Source of the DNA: Chromatiales bacterium
GTDB lineage: Bacteria > Pseudomonadota > Gammaproteobacteria > SZUA-140
Assembly (NCBI GenBank): GCA_031285245.1
Contig: JAITWN010000024.1
Coordinates: 1 to 15,802 of the forward strand
Reading direction: 5' to 3'
DNA length: 15,802 nucleotides
Below are positions 1 to 7,698 of this stretch, piece by piece (position 1 is the stretch's first letter; each line of letters opens with the position of its first letter). Under the pieces are notes generated by a model. That model was not told where the DNA came from. It did not search any database and worked only from the letters and a program-made list of their open reading frames with translations. A program made the position numbers and the translations under genes.

Positions 1-25
1 CTGCCACCTGCTGCCGGGATTGTCT

Positions 26-52
26 GTTGGGCTTCGCTTTGCTCAGCCCAAC
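26..52. repeat. REP-like hairpin downstream of cpoB
   Basis: An 8-bp perfect inverted repeat, GTTGGGCT (26-33) and AGCCCAAC (45-52), flanks an 11-nt loop. It lies about 20 nt beyond the cpoB stop codon on the minus strand. Palindromes of this GTTGGGCT/AGCCCAAC type are common intergenic REP-like sequences in gammaproteobacteria. It could end or stabilise the tol-pal transcript, but no clear run of T follows, so I call it a repeat rather than a terminator. Confidence 0.6.
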
Positions 53-72
53 CTATGATTTGTGGCGCTTTC

Positions 73-993
73 TTACAGCCGCCCTTCCATTTTCATGCGT
101 TGAAGACGGCCATCGGCAAGCTGGCGTGCTGTGCTGCCAGGATACTTCTCGACCACGCGCTTGAGGATTTCGCTCGCGCGCGTCCACTGCTGGAGTTCGT
201 AGAGGCTGAATCCAAGCTTCAGCATGGCGTCAGATGCTTTCGCGCTGTCTGGGTAGAAAGTAACGACTTTCTCGAATTCCTGCACCGCGGTATCGAAACG
301 CCGCGCTACATAGTTGGCCTCACCCAGCCAGTACTGCGCGTTGGCCGAGTATTCACTGCCTGGGTAACGCACGAGGAAATCGCGCAATGCAGCGATGGCA
401 TCGTCATAGCGGTTGGCTTTGACAAGATCCAAAGCCTGATTGTAAGCATCGCGTTCGGCCGAACCACTGCTGCCAGCGCCAGTGCCAATACCAGCACCGG
501 CACTCGTGCTTGGCGCTGCGCTCGGCGATTCAATCGATGTCATCGGCGCAGAAGAAGAGGCTGACCGCTGATTCCCCTGCGACTCTTCCAGGCTGCGCAG
601 CCGGCGATCGATATCGAGATAGAGCTCGCGCTGACGCTGCTCCAGACTGCCACCGCGATGGGTCTGTTCTTCCACCATGCCACGCAGCTCCTGCACATCG
701 CGCTGCAGAGCATCGAGACGCTCCAGCATATCCATCAGCGTCTGACTGTCCTGGGATTGATTCTGGGGCTGACTCTGGGAAGGGAAGGAAGAAGAAGGAC
801 GATTCAGCGGAACCGCCGTCGCACCACCACTTTGAGGTGGCTGCGACTGCTGAGATTGCTGCAGCCGCTGAGACTGTGGCTGCTGATAAACCGGCTGCGA
901 CTGCATCACAGGAGCCGCACCGAACGCTGGCGGCAGCCCGAAAGCGGCGGCCGCCAGCGCTACGATGATCAGCGTTTTATGCTTGACGCTCAT
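73..993 (-). CDS. cpoB: CpoB (YbgF), Tol-Pal cell division coordinator
   Basis: Periplasmic protein of 306 residues. In E. coli CpoB links outer-membrane constriction by Tol-Pal to peptidoglycan synthesis by PBP1B at the septum. Visible: signal peptide (residues 1-26, hydrophobic core then AFGA), a Gln/Ser/Pro-rich linker (about 30-85), a coiled coil (about 85-137) expected to trimerise, a Ser/Ala/Gly linker (about 143-178), and C-terminal TPR repeats (about 180-305) with YPGSEYSANAQYWLGEA and two related repeats ending FYPDS and KYPGS. I chose the ATG at 993; a GTG codon lies directly upstream (994-996) and could also be used, adding one Met. It starts 9 nt after the pal stop, so it is surely co-transcribed as the last gene of the tol-pal cluster. 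The linkers are longer than in E. coli (about 263 aa in total), which is common outside enterics. Confidence 0.95.
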   Translation of the reverse strand: MSVKHKTLIIVALAAAAFGLPPAFGAAPVMQSQPVYQQPQSQRLQQSQQSQPPQSGGATAVPLNRPSSSFPSQSQPQNQSQDSQTLMDMLERLDALQRDVQELRGMVEEQTHRGGSLEQRQRELYLDIDRRLRSLEESQGNQRSASSSAPMTSIESPSAAPSTSAGAGIGTGAGSSGSAERDAYNQALDLVKANRYDDAIAALRDFLVRYPGSEYSANAQYWLGEANYVARRFDTAVQEFEKVVTFYPDSAKASDAMLKLGFSLYELQQWTRASEILKRVVEKYPGSTARQLADGRLQRMKMEGRL

Positions 994-1002
994 CACTTAG
1001 GC

Positions 1003-1527
1003 CTAGCGGTACACAATCTCCACGCGACGGTTCTGACTCCAGGAGGCTTCATCCTGCCCCATAGCAACCGGGCGCTCTTCACCAAAGCTCACTGTATCGA
1101 TCTGGCTGGCAGAAGCTCCCTGCAGCGTCATCATCGAGCGCACCGCATTGGCGCGGCGCTCGCCGAGACCCATATTGTATTCACGCGAACCACGCTCATC
1201 GGTATGGCCCTGGAGCACGACCCGCACGTTGCGATTGGCGGCCAGATACTGCGCATGCGCTTCGATGATTGCACGCTGATCAGGCTTGACCTCGGCGCGA
1301 TCGAACTCGAAATAGATCACGCGCTTTGACAGCAGACTGTTCGGATCATCAAGCGGGCTGCCCTGGAAGCCAGACCCACCCTGCACAGGCAGAGTCTCAG
1401 CACCGAATGATGAATCCCCCTGAGAACCTGACGTGCTATCGGGCAGCGTGGATTCCTGGGTACTGGCGCAGGCCGTCAGCAGAACAACCGGTATCGCGGC
1501 CCCAAACAACTTCGCATACAGCTTCAT
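1003..1527 (-). CDS. pal: Pal, peptidoglycan-associated outer-membrane lipoprotein
   Basis: Lipoprotein of 174 residues that tethers the outer membrane to peptidoglycan and is moved by TolQRA through TolB. Visible: N-terminal signal with lipobox LLTAC (lipidated Cys20), a flexible Ser/Gly linker (about 21-60), then an OmpA-like domain (about 68-174) starting at IYFEFDRAEVKP. The motif GHTDERGS carries Asp110, and GERRANAV carries Arg125; these match the diaminopimelate-binding Asp and Arg of OmpA/Pal in identity and 15-residue spacing. A longer reading would begin at a TTG (1542), but the ATG at 1527 gives a normal lipoprotein signal and has GGAGAG seven nt upstream, so I use it. A 78-nt gap separates it from tolB, room for an internal promoter; a weak TATCTT-like -10 can be seen there, but I would not call it. 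Confidence 0.97.
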   Translation of the reverse strand: MKLYAKLFGAAIPVVLLTACASTQESTLPDSTSGSQGDSSFGAETLPVQGGSGFQGSPLDDPNSLLSKRVIYFEFDRAEVKPDQRAIIEAHAQYLAANRNVRVVLQGHTDERGSREYNMGLGERRANAVRSMMTLQGASASQIDTVSFGEERPVAMGQDEASWSQNRRVEIVYR

Positions 1528-1534
1528 TTCTTTA

Positions 1535-1540
1535 CTCTCC
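1535..1540 (-). promoter_or_regulatory. Ribosome binding site that fixes the pal start
   Basis: GGAGAG on the minus strand, seven nt before the ATG at 1527. It overlaps the last base of the alternative upstream TTG start (1540-1542), which makes that start unlikely. Confidence 0.75.
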
Positions 1541-1620
1541 AATAGACAAAAGATAAATCATCATTGCTCGGCAAAACCGCATGCTTTAGGCCTGCCATGG
1601 CCCATAACTCGCTGAACACT

Positions 1621-2922
1621 TCACTTCAAATAAGGTGACCACACTGCTTCACGCGCCTGACCGCCTTCGAGCACCAGTCGCGAACGTACTCGCCCATCGA
1701 CGGACACCACTGACAAAAACCCGCGCGCCCCTTCCTTTGTGGCGTAGATGAGCATGCTACCATTGGGCGCGAAGCTTGGCGACTCATCACGTCCGCCTTG
1801 TGTCAAGACTCTCACCGCACCGGTCGCAAGTTCCATCACCGCGATATTGAATCCTCTGTCACCGCCATTCACGGTCGCGAGATATTTACCGTTGGGCGAA
1901 ACAGCAGCGCGCGCATTGTATCCTCCAGTGAAAGTCACGCGCTCGGTCTGACCAGTGGCAAGCGTCACCTTGTAAATCTGCGGCTTTCCGCCGCGATCGG
2001 AGGTGAAATAAATCACGCGACCATCAGGAAACCATGCCGGCTCGGTATCGATCGCAAGCCCGCGCACAACTTGCTGCAGATTGCGACTCGCCATGTCATA
2101 GACGTAAATGTCGGGCGAGCCATCCTTGGACAACACGATGGCAAGTCGCGAACCATCAGGGGACCACGCCGGCGCGCTATTCAATCCAGGGAAATTCGCT
2201 ATCCGCTCGCGCGCACCGGTGTTGATGTTTTGCACGTAAATCGCTGGCGCATTCGCTTCGAAAGAAACATAGGCGAGGCGATTGCCGTCTGGCGACCACG
2301 CCGGCGACATCAGCGGCTGCTTGGAATTGAGCACTGGACGCGGATTGTAGCCATCGGAATCAGCGACCTCGAGAGAATATCTGCGCACGCCATCACCACC
2401 TGAGGTCTCGGTGACATAAGCGATGCGGGTCGCAAAAGCGCCGGGCTCACCCAGCAAGGTTTCATAAATGATGTCCGCGATCTGATGCGCGGTGCGGCGC
2501 AGATTGGCGGCATTGGTACGCAGCGTCATGCCGTTAAGCGGAGCCTGACGGAGCACATCGAAAAGCTGGAAGCGCACTTCGTAACCATCACCGACCGGGC
2601 GCACGCGACCGATGACGAGGTTATCCATGCTGAGTACGCGCCAGTCCTTGAAATTGATCTGGGACGAATCCTGCGGCCGCGACAACATGTCGCGCACGGC
2701 TAGCGGCGCAAAACGCCCGCTGCGCTGCAGATCGGCAGAGATCACCGCCGCCACATCTTCGGGCAATGTAGCGCCGCCTTCCACGCCGAAGGGCACGACG
2801 GCGATCGGGCGCGCGCTCCCGGCTCCCTGCGTGATTTCAATTCTGAGCACGGCATGGGCATTGGTGCCGGCAACGATGCACAGCATGAGAAACAGGATTC
2901 GTCTTAGCTTTTTCATGGTCAT
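1621..2922 (-). CDS. tolB: TolB, periplasmic beta-propeller of the Tol-Pal system
   Basis: Periplasmic protein of 433 residues (E. coli TolB is 430). It binds Pal and is thought to be displaced from it by energised TolA, releasing Pal to bind peptidoglycan at the septum. Visible: signal peptide ending in NAHA, an N-terminal alpha/beta domain with IAVVPFGVEG and DLQRSGRFAPL, then a six-bladed propeller shown by repeats such as PAWSPDGNRLAYVSF, PAWSPDGSRLAIVLSKDG, PAWFPDGRVIYFTSDRGG and AAVSPNGKYLATVNGG. The ATG at 2922 overlaps the tolA stop by four nt (ATGA), implying translational coupling; a second in-frame ATG two codons later (2916) gives a more usual MKKLRR signal start and could be the true one. 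Confidence 0.96.
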   Translation of the reverse strand: MTMKKLRRILFLMLCIVAGTNAHAVLRIEITQGAGSARPIAVVPFGVEGGATLPEDVAAVISADLQRSGRFAPLAVRDMLSRPQDSSQINFKDWRVLSMDNLVIGRVRPVGDGYEVRFQLFDVLRQAPLNGMTLRTNAANLRRTAHQIADIIYETLLGEPGAFATRIAYVTETSGGDGVRRYSLEVADSDGYNPRPVLNSKQPLMSPAWSPDGNRLAYVSFEANAPAIYVQNINTGARERIANFPGLNSAPAWSPDGSRLAIVLSKDGSPDIYVYDMASRNLQQVVRGLAIDTEPAWFPDGRVIYFTSDRGGKPQIYKVTLATGQTERVTFTGGYNARAAVSPNGKYLATVNGGDRGFNIAVMELATGAVRVLTQGGRDESPSFAPNGSMLIYATKEGARGFLSVVSVDGRVRSRLVLEGGQAREAVWSPYLK

Positions 2923-3866
2923 GACTCGGGATTGAACACGAATTCCAGTTCACGGAAACGATCAAAGAGTGCATTGTCGGCAGAGGGCACTTGCAGCGGC
3001 GCAGCGCGCCATACCGCATCTTCAACCGAGCGGTTGGCCTGCGCATCGCCGCAGCTACGCACCACTGACACCGCCACCACATCGCCACCCGGAATGAGTT
3101 TGACGCGCACCAAGCACTGTTGCCCCTTCTGCCAACTCGGTGGCTGAATCCAGGCGCGCGTGACCTGCTGTTTGATGTAGCCCAGATAGCGATCGACTTC
3201 CGACTGCTGCCTGCGTGCGGTCTCCGCGGCCTGCGCGTCGCGCTGGCGTTGCTCCTCAGCGCGTTGGCGTGCGGCCTCATCATCGCGGCGTTTCTGCTCG
3301 GCGAGGCGCTGCTCTTCCTGCTTGCGCTGCTCGGCCTGTTTCGCCTGCTCGGCTTTGCGGGCGTTGTCCTGCTGTTTCTTCACGTCGGCGAGGCGCTGTT
3401 CTTCCTGCTTGCGCTGCTCAGCCGCCTTTTGAGCGGCTTGTTCGGCTTGCTTGCGTTGCTCGGCAGCCTGCTTTATCGCCTGCTCATCGCGCTTGCGCTG
3501 TTCCTCGGCCTGCTTGGTCACCTGCTCCTGCTGGCGCTTGAGATCAGCGAGTTGCTGCTCCTCGCGCTTGCGCTGCTCTTCGACGCGGCGCTGACGCGCA
3601 GCCTCATCAGCGACTTTGCGCTCTTCAGCTTCCTTGAGCTTCTGCACTTCCCGCTGCACATCGGCTTCGTTCACCAGCGCCGCCTGCACTATCGGCTCAG
3701 ACGATGGCGGCTCCGGTCGCACCACTGTGGTCCATTCGAAACTCAACACGAACACCGCCAGCACACCGAGATGGACCAGCAGCGCATAAGTGAGCGCACG
3801 CGGCTGCTCGATCAGCACTTTTAGTCCGTCCACCAGCGCAGCGACGGTGTCCCGCAGCAGATTCAT
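2919..3866 (-). CDS. tolA: TolA, inner-membrane-anchored trans-periplasmic link
   Basis: Protein of 315 residues that couples proton flow through TolQR to TolB/Pal at the outer membrane. Domain I: one membrane helix at about 25-43 (YALLVHLGVLAVFVLSF) with His32. Domain II: a long charged coiled coil (about 70-220) rich in Gln, Glu, Lys and Ala, with repeated EEQRLAD and AEQRKQ units. Domain III: a C-terminal globular part (about 225-315) with YLGYIKQQVTRAW, the Cys pair in QQCLVRVKL and VVRSCGDA, and LFDRFRELEFVF, as in TolA/TonB C-terminal domains. The frame is open 18 codons further upstream, but that would overlap tolR; the ATG at 3866, seven nt after the tolR stop, starts the normal N-terminus. 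In E. coli TolA a Ser sits four residues before the membrane His (S18/H22); here that place is Ala28. Confidence 0.95.
   Translation of the reverse strand: MNLLRDTVAALVDGLKVLIEQPRALTYALLVHLGVLAVFVLSFEWTTVVRPEPPSSEPIVQAALVNEADVQREVQKLKEAEERKVADEAARQRRVEEQRKREEQQLADLKRQQEQVTKQAEEQRKRDEQAIKQAAEQRKQAEQAAQKAAEQRKQEEQRLADVKKQQDNARKAEQAKQAEQRKQEEQRLAEQKRRDDEAARQRAEEQRQRDAQAAETARRQQSEVDRYLGYIKQQVTRAWIQPPSWQKGQQCLVRVKLIPGGDVVAVSVVRSCGDAQANRSVEDAVWRAAPLQVPSADNALFDRFRELEFVFNPES
3298..3419. repeat. Direct repeat inside the tolA coiled-coil region
   Basis: Two 35-bp copies, at 3298-3332 and 3385-3419, differ at one base (C or T in the GCTG[C/T]TCTTCC part) and are 87 bp apart, exactly 29 codons. They encode the repeated EQRKQEEQRLAD/E segment of the TolA coiled coil. 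The near identity at DNA level, not only protein level, suggests a fairly recent in-frame duplication, or conversion between repeats. Confidence 0.85.
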
Positions 3867-3873
3867 CCGCTCA

Positions 3874-4311
3874 TCACCTGCGCTTTGGTGCCGTCTTCGG
3901 GCTCTCGGTGACGAGGCCAACGCTCGGCGCGCCCGCCGTCTGGAGCAATGCCATCACGCTCACCACCGCGCCGTAATTGGCCGCGGTGTCACCGCGTACC
4001 AGAATCGGGGTTTCCGGCTTATGCCGCAGCACTGCCGCCACACGCTGGACCAGCGTATCCGCATCAAGTGGCGCATCCGGATTGTCGCCGACGTTCAGAT
4101 ACATCTTGCCCGCGGCATCGACACTCGCGACCAGCGGCTCAAGACGCTGACTCTCGACTGGCTTGGCGGTGGCCTTGGGCAGCTCGACTGTCACGCCCAT
4201 CGTCAAGAGAGGCGCTGCAATCATGAATACCACCAGCAGTACCAACATCACGTCGATGTACGGAACGATGTTGATTTCCGCCATCGGCCTCTTGCGTACT
4301 CTGCGCTGCAT
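3874..4311 (-). CDS. tolR: TolR, ExbD-family proton-channel subunit
   Basis: Inner-membrane protein of 145 residues forming the TolQ-TolR stator unit. Visible: basic N-terminus (MQRRVRKRP), then MAEINIVPYIDVMLVLLVVF, with the single membrane helix at about 18-38 and Asp20 as the proton-carrying residue (E. coli Asp23), followed by the periplasmic domain ending in QTAGAPSVGLVTE. The ATG at 4311 is preferred over the internal ATG at 4284 because GGAGG (4321-4325) sits nine nt upstream, and family members usually carry the short basic leader. It begins 14 nt after the tolQ stop. Confidence 0.97.
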   Translation of the reverse strand: MQRRVRKRPMAEINIVPYIDVMLVLLVVFMIAAPLLTMGVTVELPKATAKPVESQRLEPLVASVDAAGKMYLNVGDNPDAPLDADTLVQRVAAVLRHKPETPILVRGDTAANYGAVVSVMALLQTAGAPSVGLVTESPKTAPKRR

Positions 4312-4325
4312 CGCGGCCCGCCTCC

Positions 4326-5039
4326 TCAGGAGGCGCTCTGACGCGGCGCGGATGTCACGCTTTCAGGCGTCTGACGCTGCAACACGCCAGTGAATTCTTC
4401 GAGGAAGTTGTCGTAACGGTTGACGAGCTTCTCGGTATCGTTAATGTAGCGGTTGTAGGCAACGACAGCGGGAATCGCCGCGAAGAGTCCGGTGGCAGTA
4501 GCAACCAGCGCTTCAGCGATACCGGGCGCGACCATGGCGAGCGTCGCCTGGCCGACATCGGCAAGCGCGCGAAAGGAATTCATGATGCCCCACACCGTGC
4601 CGAACAAGCCGACGAAGGGGCTGATCGAGCCAACCGTCGCCAGAAACGGCAAATACATTTCAAGCAGATCCGTCTCGCGATTGAGCGCGACGCGCATCGT
4701 GCGCCTCGTGCCGTCGATGATCTCGCCGCGTGTGGCGCCAACCTTCTGCATCAACTTCAGGTAGGTGTTGAAACCGGAAGCGAAGATCTGCTCGGCGCCG
4801 CGCTGAGCGCCTTTGCCACCATGGCGGGTCACCTGCGCATGCAGATCAGCGAGATCGCCGCCCGACCAGAAGCGCTCTTCGAAATGATCCATGTCGATGC
4901 GCGCCGCCTTGAGCTCGCGGCCTTTGCGAAAGATCACCGTCCACGACCCGATCGAAGCCAGCAACAAAATCGCCATGACCAGCTGTACGAGCACGCTCGC
5001 ACCGGTGATCAAGTGGAATATCGACATATCAAGGTTCAC
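4326..5039 (-). CDS. tolQ: TolQ, MotA/ExbB-family proton channel
   Basis: Inner-membrane protein of 237 residues; with TolR it forms the proton-driven motor that energises TolA. Visible: membrane helices at about 13-36, 130-155 and 168-194; the conserved SPFVGLFGTVWGIMNSF segment in helix 2 and the PGIAEALVATATGLFAAIPA segment in helix 3, with Thr148 and Thr181 at the places of the E. coli channel threonines. I use the GTG start at 5039 because GGAG lies seven nt upstream of it; the alternative ATG at 5027 (residue 5) has no good Shine-Dalgarno sequence. The start overlaps the ybgC stop by 11 nt. Confidence 0.96.
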   Translation of the reverse strand: MNLDMSIFHLITGASVLVQLVMAILLLASIGSWTVIFRKGRELKAARIDMDHFEERFWSGGDLADLHAQVTRHGGKGAQRGAEQIFASGFNTYLKLMQKVGATRGEIIDGTRRTMRVALNRETDLLEMYLPFLATVGSISPFVGLFGTVWGIMNSFRALADVGQATLAMVAPGIAEALVATATGLFAAIPAVVAYNRYINDTEKLVNRYDNFLEEFTGVLQRQTPESVTSAPRQSAS

Positions 5040-5460
5040 TGAGCGTCTCCGCTAATAGTTTTTCCGGAATGCGGCGCGGCCTGAAGCTGCTGCTATCGAC
5101 GCAGACCACTTTTACTTCTGCGCTGCACAGCACCTCGCCACTCCCGGGAGTTTCATCCTTGCCTCGCGCTCGCGTCACCGTCTGCGCAAAGCACAGCTCG
5201 GCAGCACGATGTGTATCGAGGCGGGCACTGACATGTAACAAATCATTGAATCGCGCGGGACGCAGGTAATCGATCGCAACAGACCTCACTGCGAAAACAA
5301 TCCCGTACTGCGTGCTTAAGACATCCTGCTCATAGCCGAGGTTCCGCAGCCATTCGGTGCGCGCCCTCTCCATGAACTTGAGGTAATTGGCGTAGTAGAC
5401 GACGCCCCCGCTATCCGTATCTTCGTAGTAGACGCGTACCGTCCAATGGAACATGGGCAT
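5029..5460 (-). CDS. ybgC: YbgC, hot-dog-fold acyl-CoA thioesterase
   Basis: Protein of 143 residues. YbgC hydrolyses acyl-CoA thioesters and is the usual first gene of the tol-pal cluster; a link to phospholipid metabolism has been proposed for E. coli. Visible: the family signature YYEDTDSGGVVYYANYLKFM, with catalytic Asp16 (E. coli Asp18), followed by ERARTEWL. The His of the E. coli VVYHASY motif is Tyr here, as I recall for Pseudomonas-type YbgC. Either the first ATG (5460) or the third codon (ATG at 5454) could be the start; neither has a strong Shine-Dalgarno sequence. The 71-nt gap upstream (5461-5531) is AT-rich with TACTAATAT on the minus strand, a candidate but weak promoter for the tol operon. 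Confidence 0.95.
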   Translation of the reverse strand: MPMFHWTVRVYYEDTDSGGVVYYANYLKFMERARTEWLRNLGYEQDVLSTQYGIVFAVRSVAIDYLRPARFNDLLHVSARLDTHRAAELCFAQTVTRARGKDETPGSGEVLCSAEVKVVCVDSSSFRPRRIPEKLLAETLSEP

Positions 5461-5531
5461 CCGATGTGCGCGATCAGCGCAAGATATTAGTAGAATTTCT
5501 TATTCATTACCACGCCGCACCATCTAGCCGC

Positions 5532-6572
5532 TCACTCAATGAACTGATCAGCCTGCGTAGCGGCGATGTTCTCGGGAGGAGCCAAACCGAAGTGACGATA
5601 ACTGCTGCGCGTCGCCATGCGTCCGCGCGCTGTGCGCACCAGATATCCCTCCTGGATCAGGTATGGCTCGATCACATCTTCGATGGTGCCGCGCTCTTCG
5701 CCGATCGCGGCGGCAATGCTGTCGACGCCGACCGGACCACCATCGAATCTTTCAATGATGGCTTCGATCAAACGCCGATCCATGGTGTCGAGCCCGGCCG
5801 CATCGACATCAAGCATGCCAAGTGCGCGATCAGCAATAGCGCTGGTGATATGGCCATCGCCGTTCACCTGAGCGTAGTCACGCACGCGCCGCAGCAAACG
5901 ATTGGCGATGCGCGGCGTACCGCGTGAGCGCCGCGCGATCTGACGCGCACCTTCCTCATCGATGGCGACGCCAAGGATGCCCGCCGCGCGGCGCACGATC
6001 GCACCGAGCTCCTCACCGCTGTAGAACTCAAGACGCTGCACGATGCCGAAACGATCCCGCAGCGGAGAAGTGAGCAGACCAGCGCGCGTGGTCGCCCCCA
6101 CCAGCGTAAACGGCGGCAGATCGAGTCGGATCGAACGCGCCGCCGGCCCTTCGCCAATCACGATGTCGAGCTGATAATCCTCCATCGCCGGATAGAGAAT
6201 CTCCTCGATCACCGGACTCATGCGATGGATCTCATCGATGAACAGCACATCTCGCGGTTCGAGATTGGTCAAGAGCGCTGCGAGATCACCCGGACGTTCC
6301 AGCACCGGCCCGGAAGTGTGTCGCAGGCGCACGCCGAGTTCGCTCGCAATGATGAGCGCGAGCGTGGTTTTACCAAGCCCGGGCGGACCGAAGATGAGCG
6401 TGTGATCGAGCGCTTCGCCACGACTCTTTGCCGCTTGAATGAATACCGACATCTGCTCGCGCATCTTCGGCTGGCCGACGTAGTCAGCGAGCATGCGCGG
6501 GCGCAGGGAACGCTCCTGCGCCTCTTCAGCCGGTAGATCATTGGCACTGATAAGGCGATCGTTTTCGATCAT
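5532..6572 (-). CDS. ruvB: RuvB, Holliday junction branch-migration ATPase
   Basis: AAA+ motor of 346 residues (E. coli 336) that pumps DNA through the RuvA-bound Holliday junction. Visible: Walker A GPPGLGKT (62-69), Walker B LFIDEIH with Asp113 and Glu114, sensor 1 in GATTRAG (about 159-165), the arginine finger Arg174 in LRDRFG, and the C-terminal winged-helix domain containing GGPVGVDSIAAAIGEERGTIEDVIEP-type sequence followed by PYLIQEGYLVRTARGR. Its ATG overlaps the ruvA stop by four nt (ATGA), so the two are coupled. The last residues (after SSYRHFGL) form a slightly long tail of no known role. Confidence 0.98.
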   Translation of the reverse strand: MIENDRLISANDLPAEEAQERSLRPRMLADYVGQPKMREQMSVFIQAAKSRGEALDHTLIFGPPGLGKTTLALIIASELGVRLRHTSGPVLERPGDLAALLTNLEPRDVLFIDEIHRMSPVIEEILYPAMEDYQLDIVIGEGPAARSIRLDLPPFTLVGATTRAGLLTSPLRDRFGIVQRLEFYSGEELGAIVRRAAGILGVAIDEEGARQIARRSRGTPRIANRLLRRVRDYAQVNGDGHITSAIADRALGMLDVDAAGLDTMDRRLIEAIIERFDGGPVGVDSIAAAIGEERGTIEDVIEPYLIQEGYLVRTARGRMATRSSYRHFGLAPPENIAATQADQFIE

Positions 6573-7180
6573 GCTTTCACCGCCTGCTGCAAAGCGCCGC
6601 GAATGAGCTCTTCACTGCTCTTGCCGCGTGCATCGATCGCGCGCAGCATGCGGCTTGCCTCATGGGGTTTATAGCCAAGCGCACCGAGTGCGATAGCGGC
6701 TTCCTGCATGGGGTCAGCTTCAATCTGCACATCGCTGCGCGGCAGCGATGCAGCGCTCGATCCCGGCGGCGCCCACTGCTCGCTCATGCGATCGCGTAGT
6801 TCGACGATCAAGCGCTCCGCAGATTTTTTGCCAACGCCCGGCACCCGCGTCAACGCGCGGGCATCGCCTTCGATGACGCTGCGCGCGAATTCATTCACCG
6901 TCATCGACGACACGATGGCGAGCGCCATGCGTCCACCCACGCCATTGACCTTGATGAGTTCGCGAAAGAGAGTGCGCTCGGCGAGATCGGCAAAGCCATA
7001 GAGCAGATGGGCGTCTTCACGCACCGTCATATGGATATAAATAACGCACTCCTCTCCCGCCGCCGGCAAGCGAAAGAGCGCGCCTGAAGTCGCTTCGACT
7101 TCGTAGCCGACGCCGCCAACGTCGATCAATACGAACGGCGCCTGTTTATGTATCAGCTTGCCGCGCAGCCGACCGATCAT
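6569..7180 (-). CDS. ruvA: RuvA, Holliday junction recognition subunit
   Basis: Protein of 203 residues, the normal RuvA length, binding the four-way junction as a tetramer and loading RuvB. Visible: N-terminal OB-fold domain beginning MIGRLRGKL, the acidic pin Glu55-Asp56 in TVREDAHLLYGF, two helix-hairpin-helix motifs (IKVNGVGGRMAL at about 76-87 and TRVPGVGKKSAERL at about 111-124), a flexible Ser/Pro linker (about 135-155) and the RuvB-binding C-terminal domain (about 157-203). The frame stays open 46 codons further upstream inside ruvC, but the ATG at 7180 is the true start: it gives the canonical N-terminus and overlaps the ruvC stop by four nt (ATGA). Confidence 0.98.
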   Translation of the reverse strand: MIGRLRGKLIHKQAPFVLIDVGGVGYEVEATSGALFRLPAAGEECVIYIHMTVREDAHLLYGFADLAERTLFRELIKVNGVGGRMALAIVSSMTVNEFARSVIEGDARALTRVPGVGKKSAERLIVELRDRMSEQWAPPGSSAASLPRSDVQIEADPMQEAAIALGALGYKPHEASRMLRAIDARGKSSEELIRGALQQAVKA

Positions 7181-7692
7181 AGTGCCGCCCTTCCCGCAGA
7201 CACCATCGCGTTCGCCTTGCGCGCCAAGGTGCGGCTGATATGCAGATGAGAAAGCGCGCAGGCAAGCGCGTCGCTGGCATCGAGGCGTGGCAAACCTTGC
7301 AGCTTCAATAATGCGCACACCATGTGCCGTACCTGCTCCTTGTCCGCCGCGCCCGTGCCGACCACCGACTGCTTGATCGCGCGCGGGGTGTATTCCTGCA
7401 CCGGCAAGCCTTGCATAACCATGGCGCAGATAGCGGCGCCGCGCGCCTGCCCCAGCTTGAGCGCGGAAGAAGCGTTGCGCTGCATGAAAACGTTTTCGAT
7501 CGCTGCTTCCTGCGGGCGGTAGCGCTCAATTAGCTCCTGCACGCCTTCATAGATGACGCGCAGCCGGCTCGGCAGTTCGGTGCCGGTATTGCGGATACAG
7601 CCGCTCGCGACATATTCGGTGCGGCGACCATCAGACTCGATCAAACCAAAACCGGTGACCCGCAGCCCCGGGTCGATTCCCAATATGATCAT
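7177..7692 (-). CDS. ruvC: RuvC, Holliday junction resolvase
   Basis: Endonuclease of 171 residues that cuts Holliday junctions symmetrically as a dimer. All four catalytic acidic residues are present at the E. coli positions: Asp7 (ILGIDPG), Glu66 (AAIENVF), Asp138 and Asp141 (LDASDALA). The RNase H-like fold elements TGFGLIE and the KQSVVGTGAADKEQV segment are also intact. It starts six nt after the yebC stop, so yebC-ruvC-ruvA-ruvB read as one transcript. Confidence 0.98.
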   Translation of the reverse strand: MIILGIDPGLRVTGFGLIESDGRRTEYVASGCIRNTGTELPSRLRVIYEGVQELIERYRPQEAAIENVFMQRNASSALKLGQARGAAICAMVMQGLPVQEYTPRAIKQSVVGTGAADKEQVRHMVCALLKLQGLPRLDASDALACALSHLHISRTLARKANAMVSAGRAAL

Positions 7693-7698
7693 GCCCCA

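Noticed and set aside
3298..3600. Possible CRISPR-like or tandem repeat array
   Set aside because: The repeats are in frame within tolA and encode its coiled coil; spacers are not of constant length or unrelated sequence.
3120..3824. Plus-strand 234-codon leucine-rich ORF that looks like a membrane protein
   Set aside because: It is the antisense of the Gln/Glu/Lys-rich tolA coiled coil; the CTG/CTC-rich complement of such codons reads as Leu-rich by composition.
3867..3920. 18-codon upstream extension of tolA
   Set aside because: It overlaps the end of tolR and adds a charged leader not found in TolA; the ATG at 3866 is well placed.
7181..7318. 46-codon upstream extension of ruvA
   Set aside because: It lies inside ruvC and would destroy the ATGA coupling; the ATG at 7180 gives the standard RuvA start and length.
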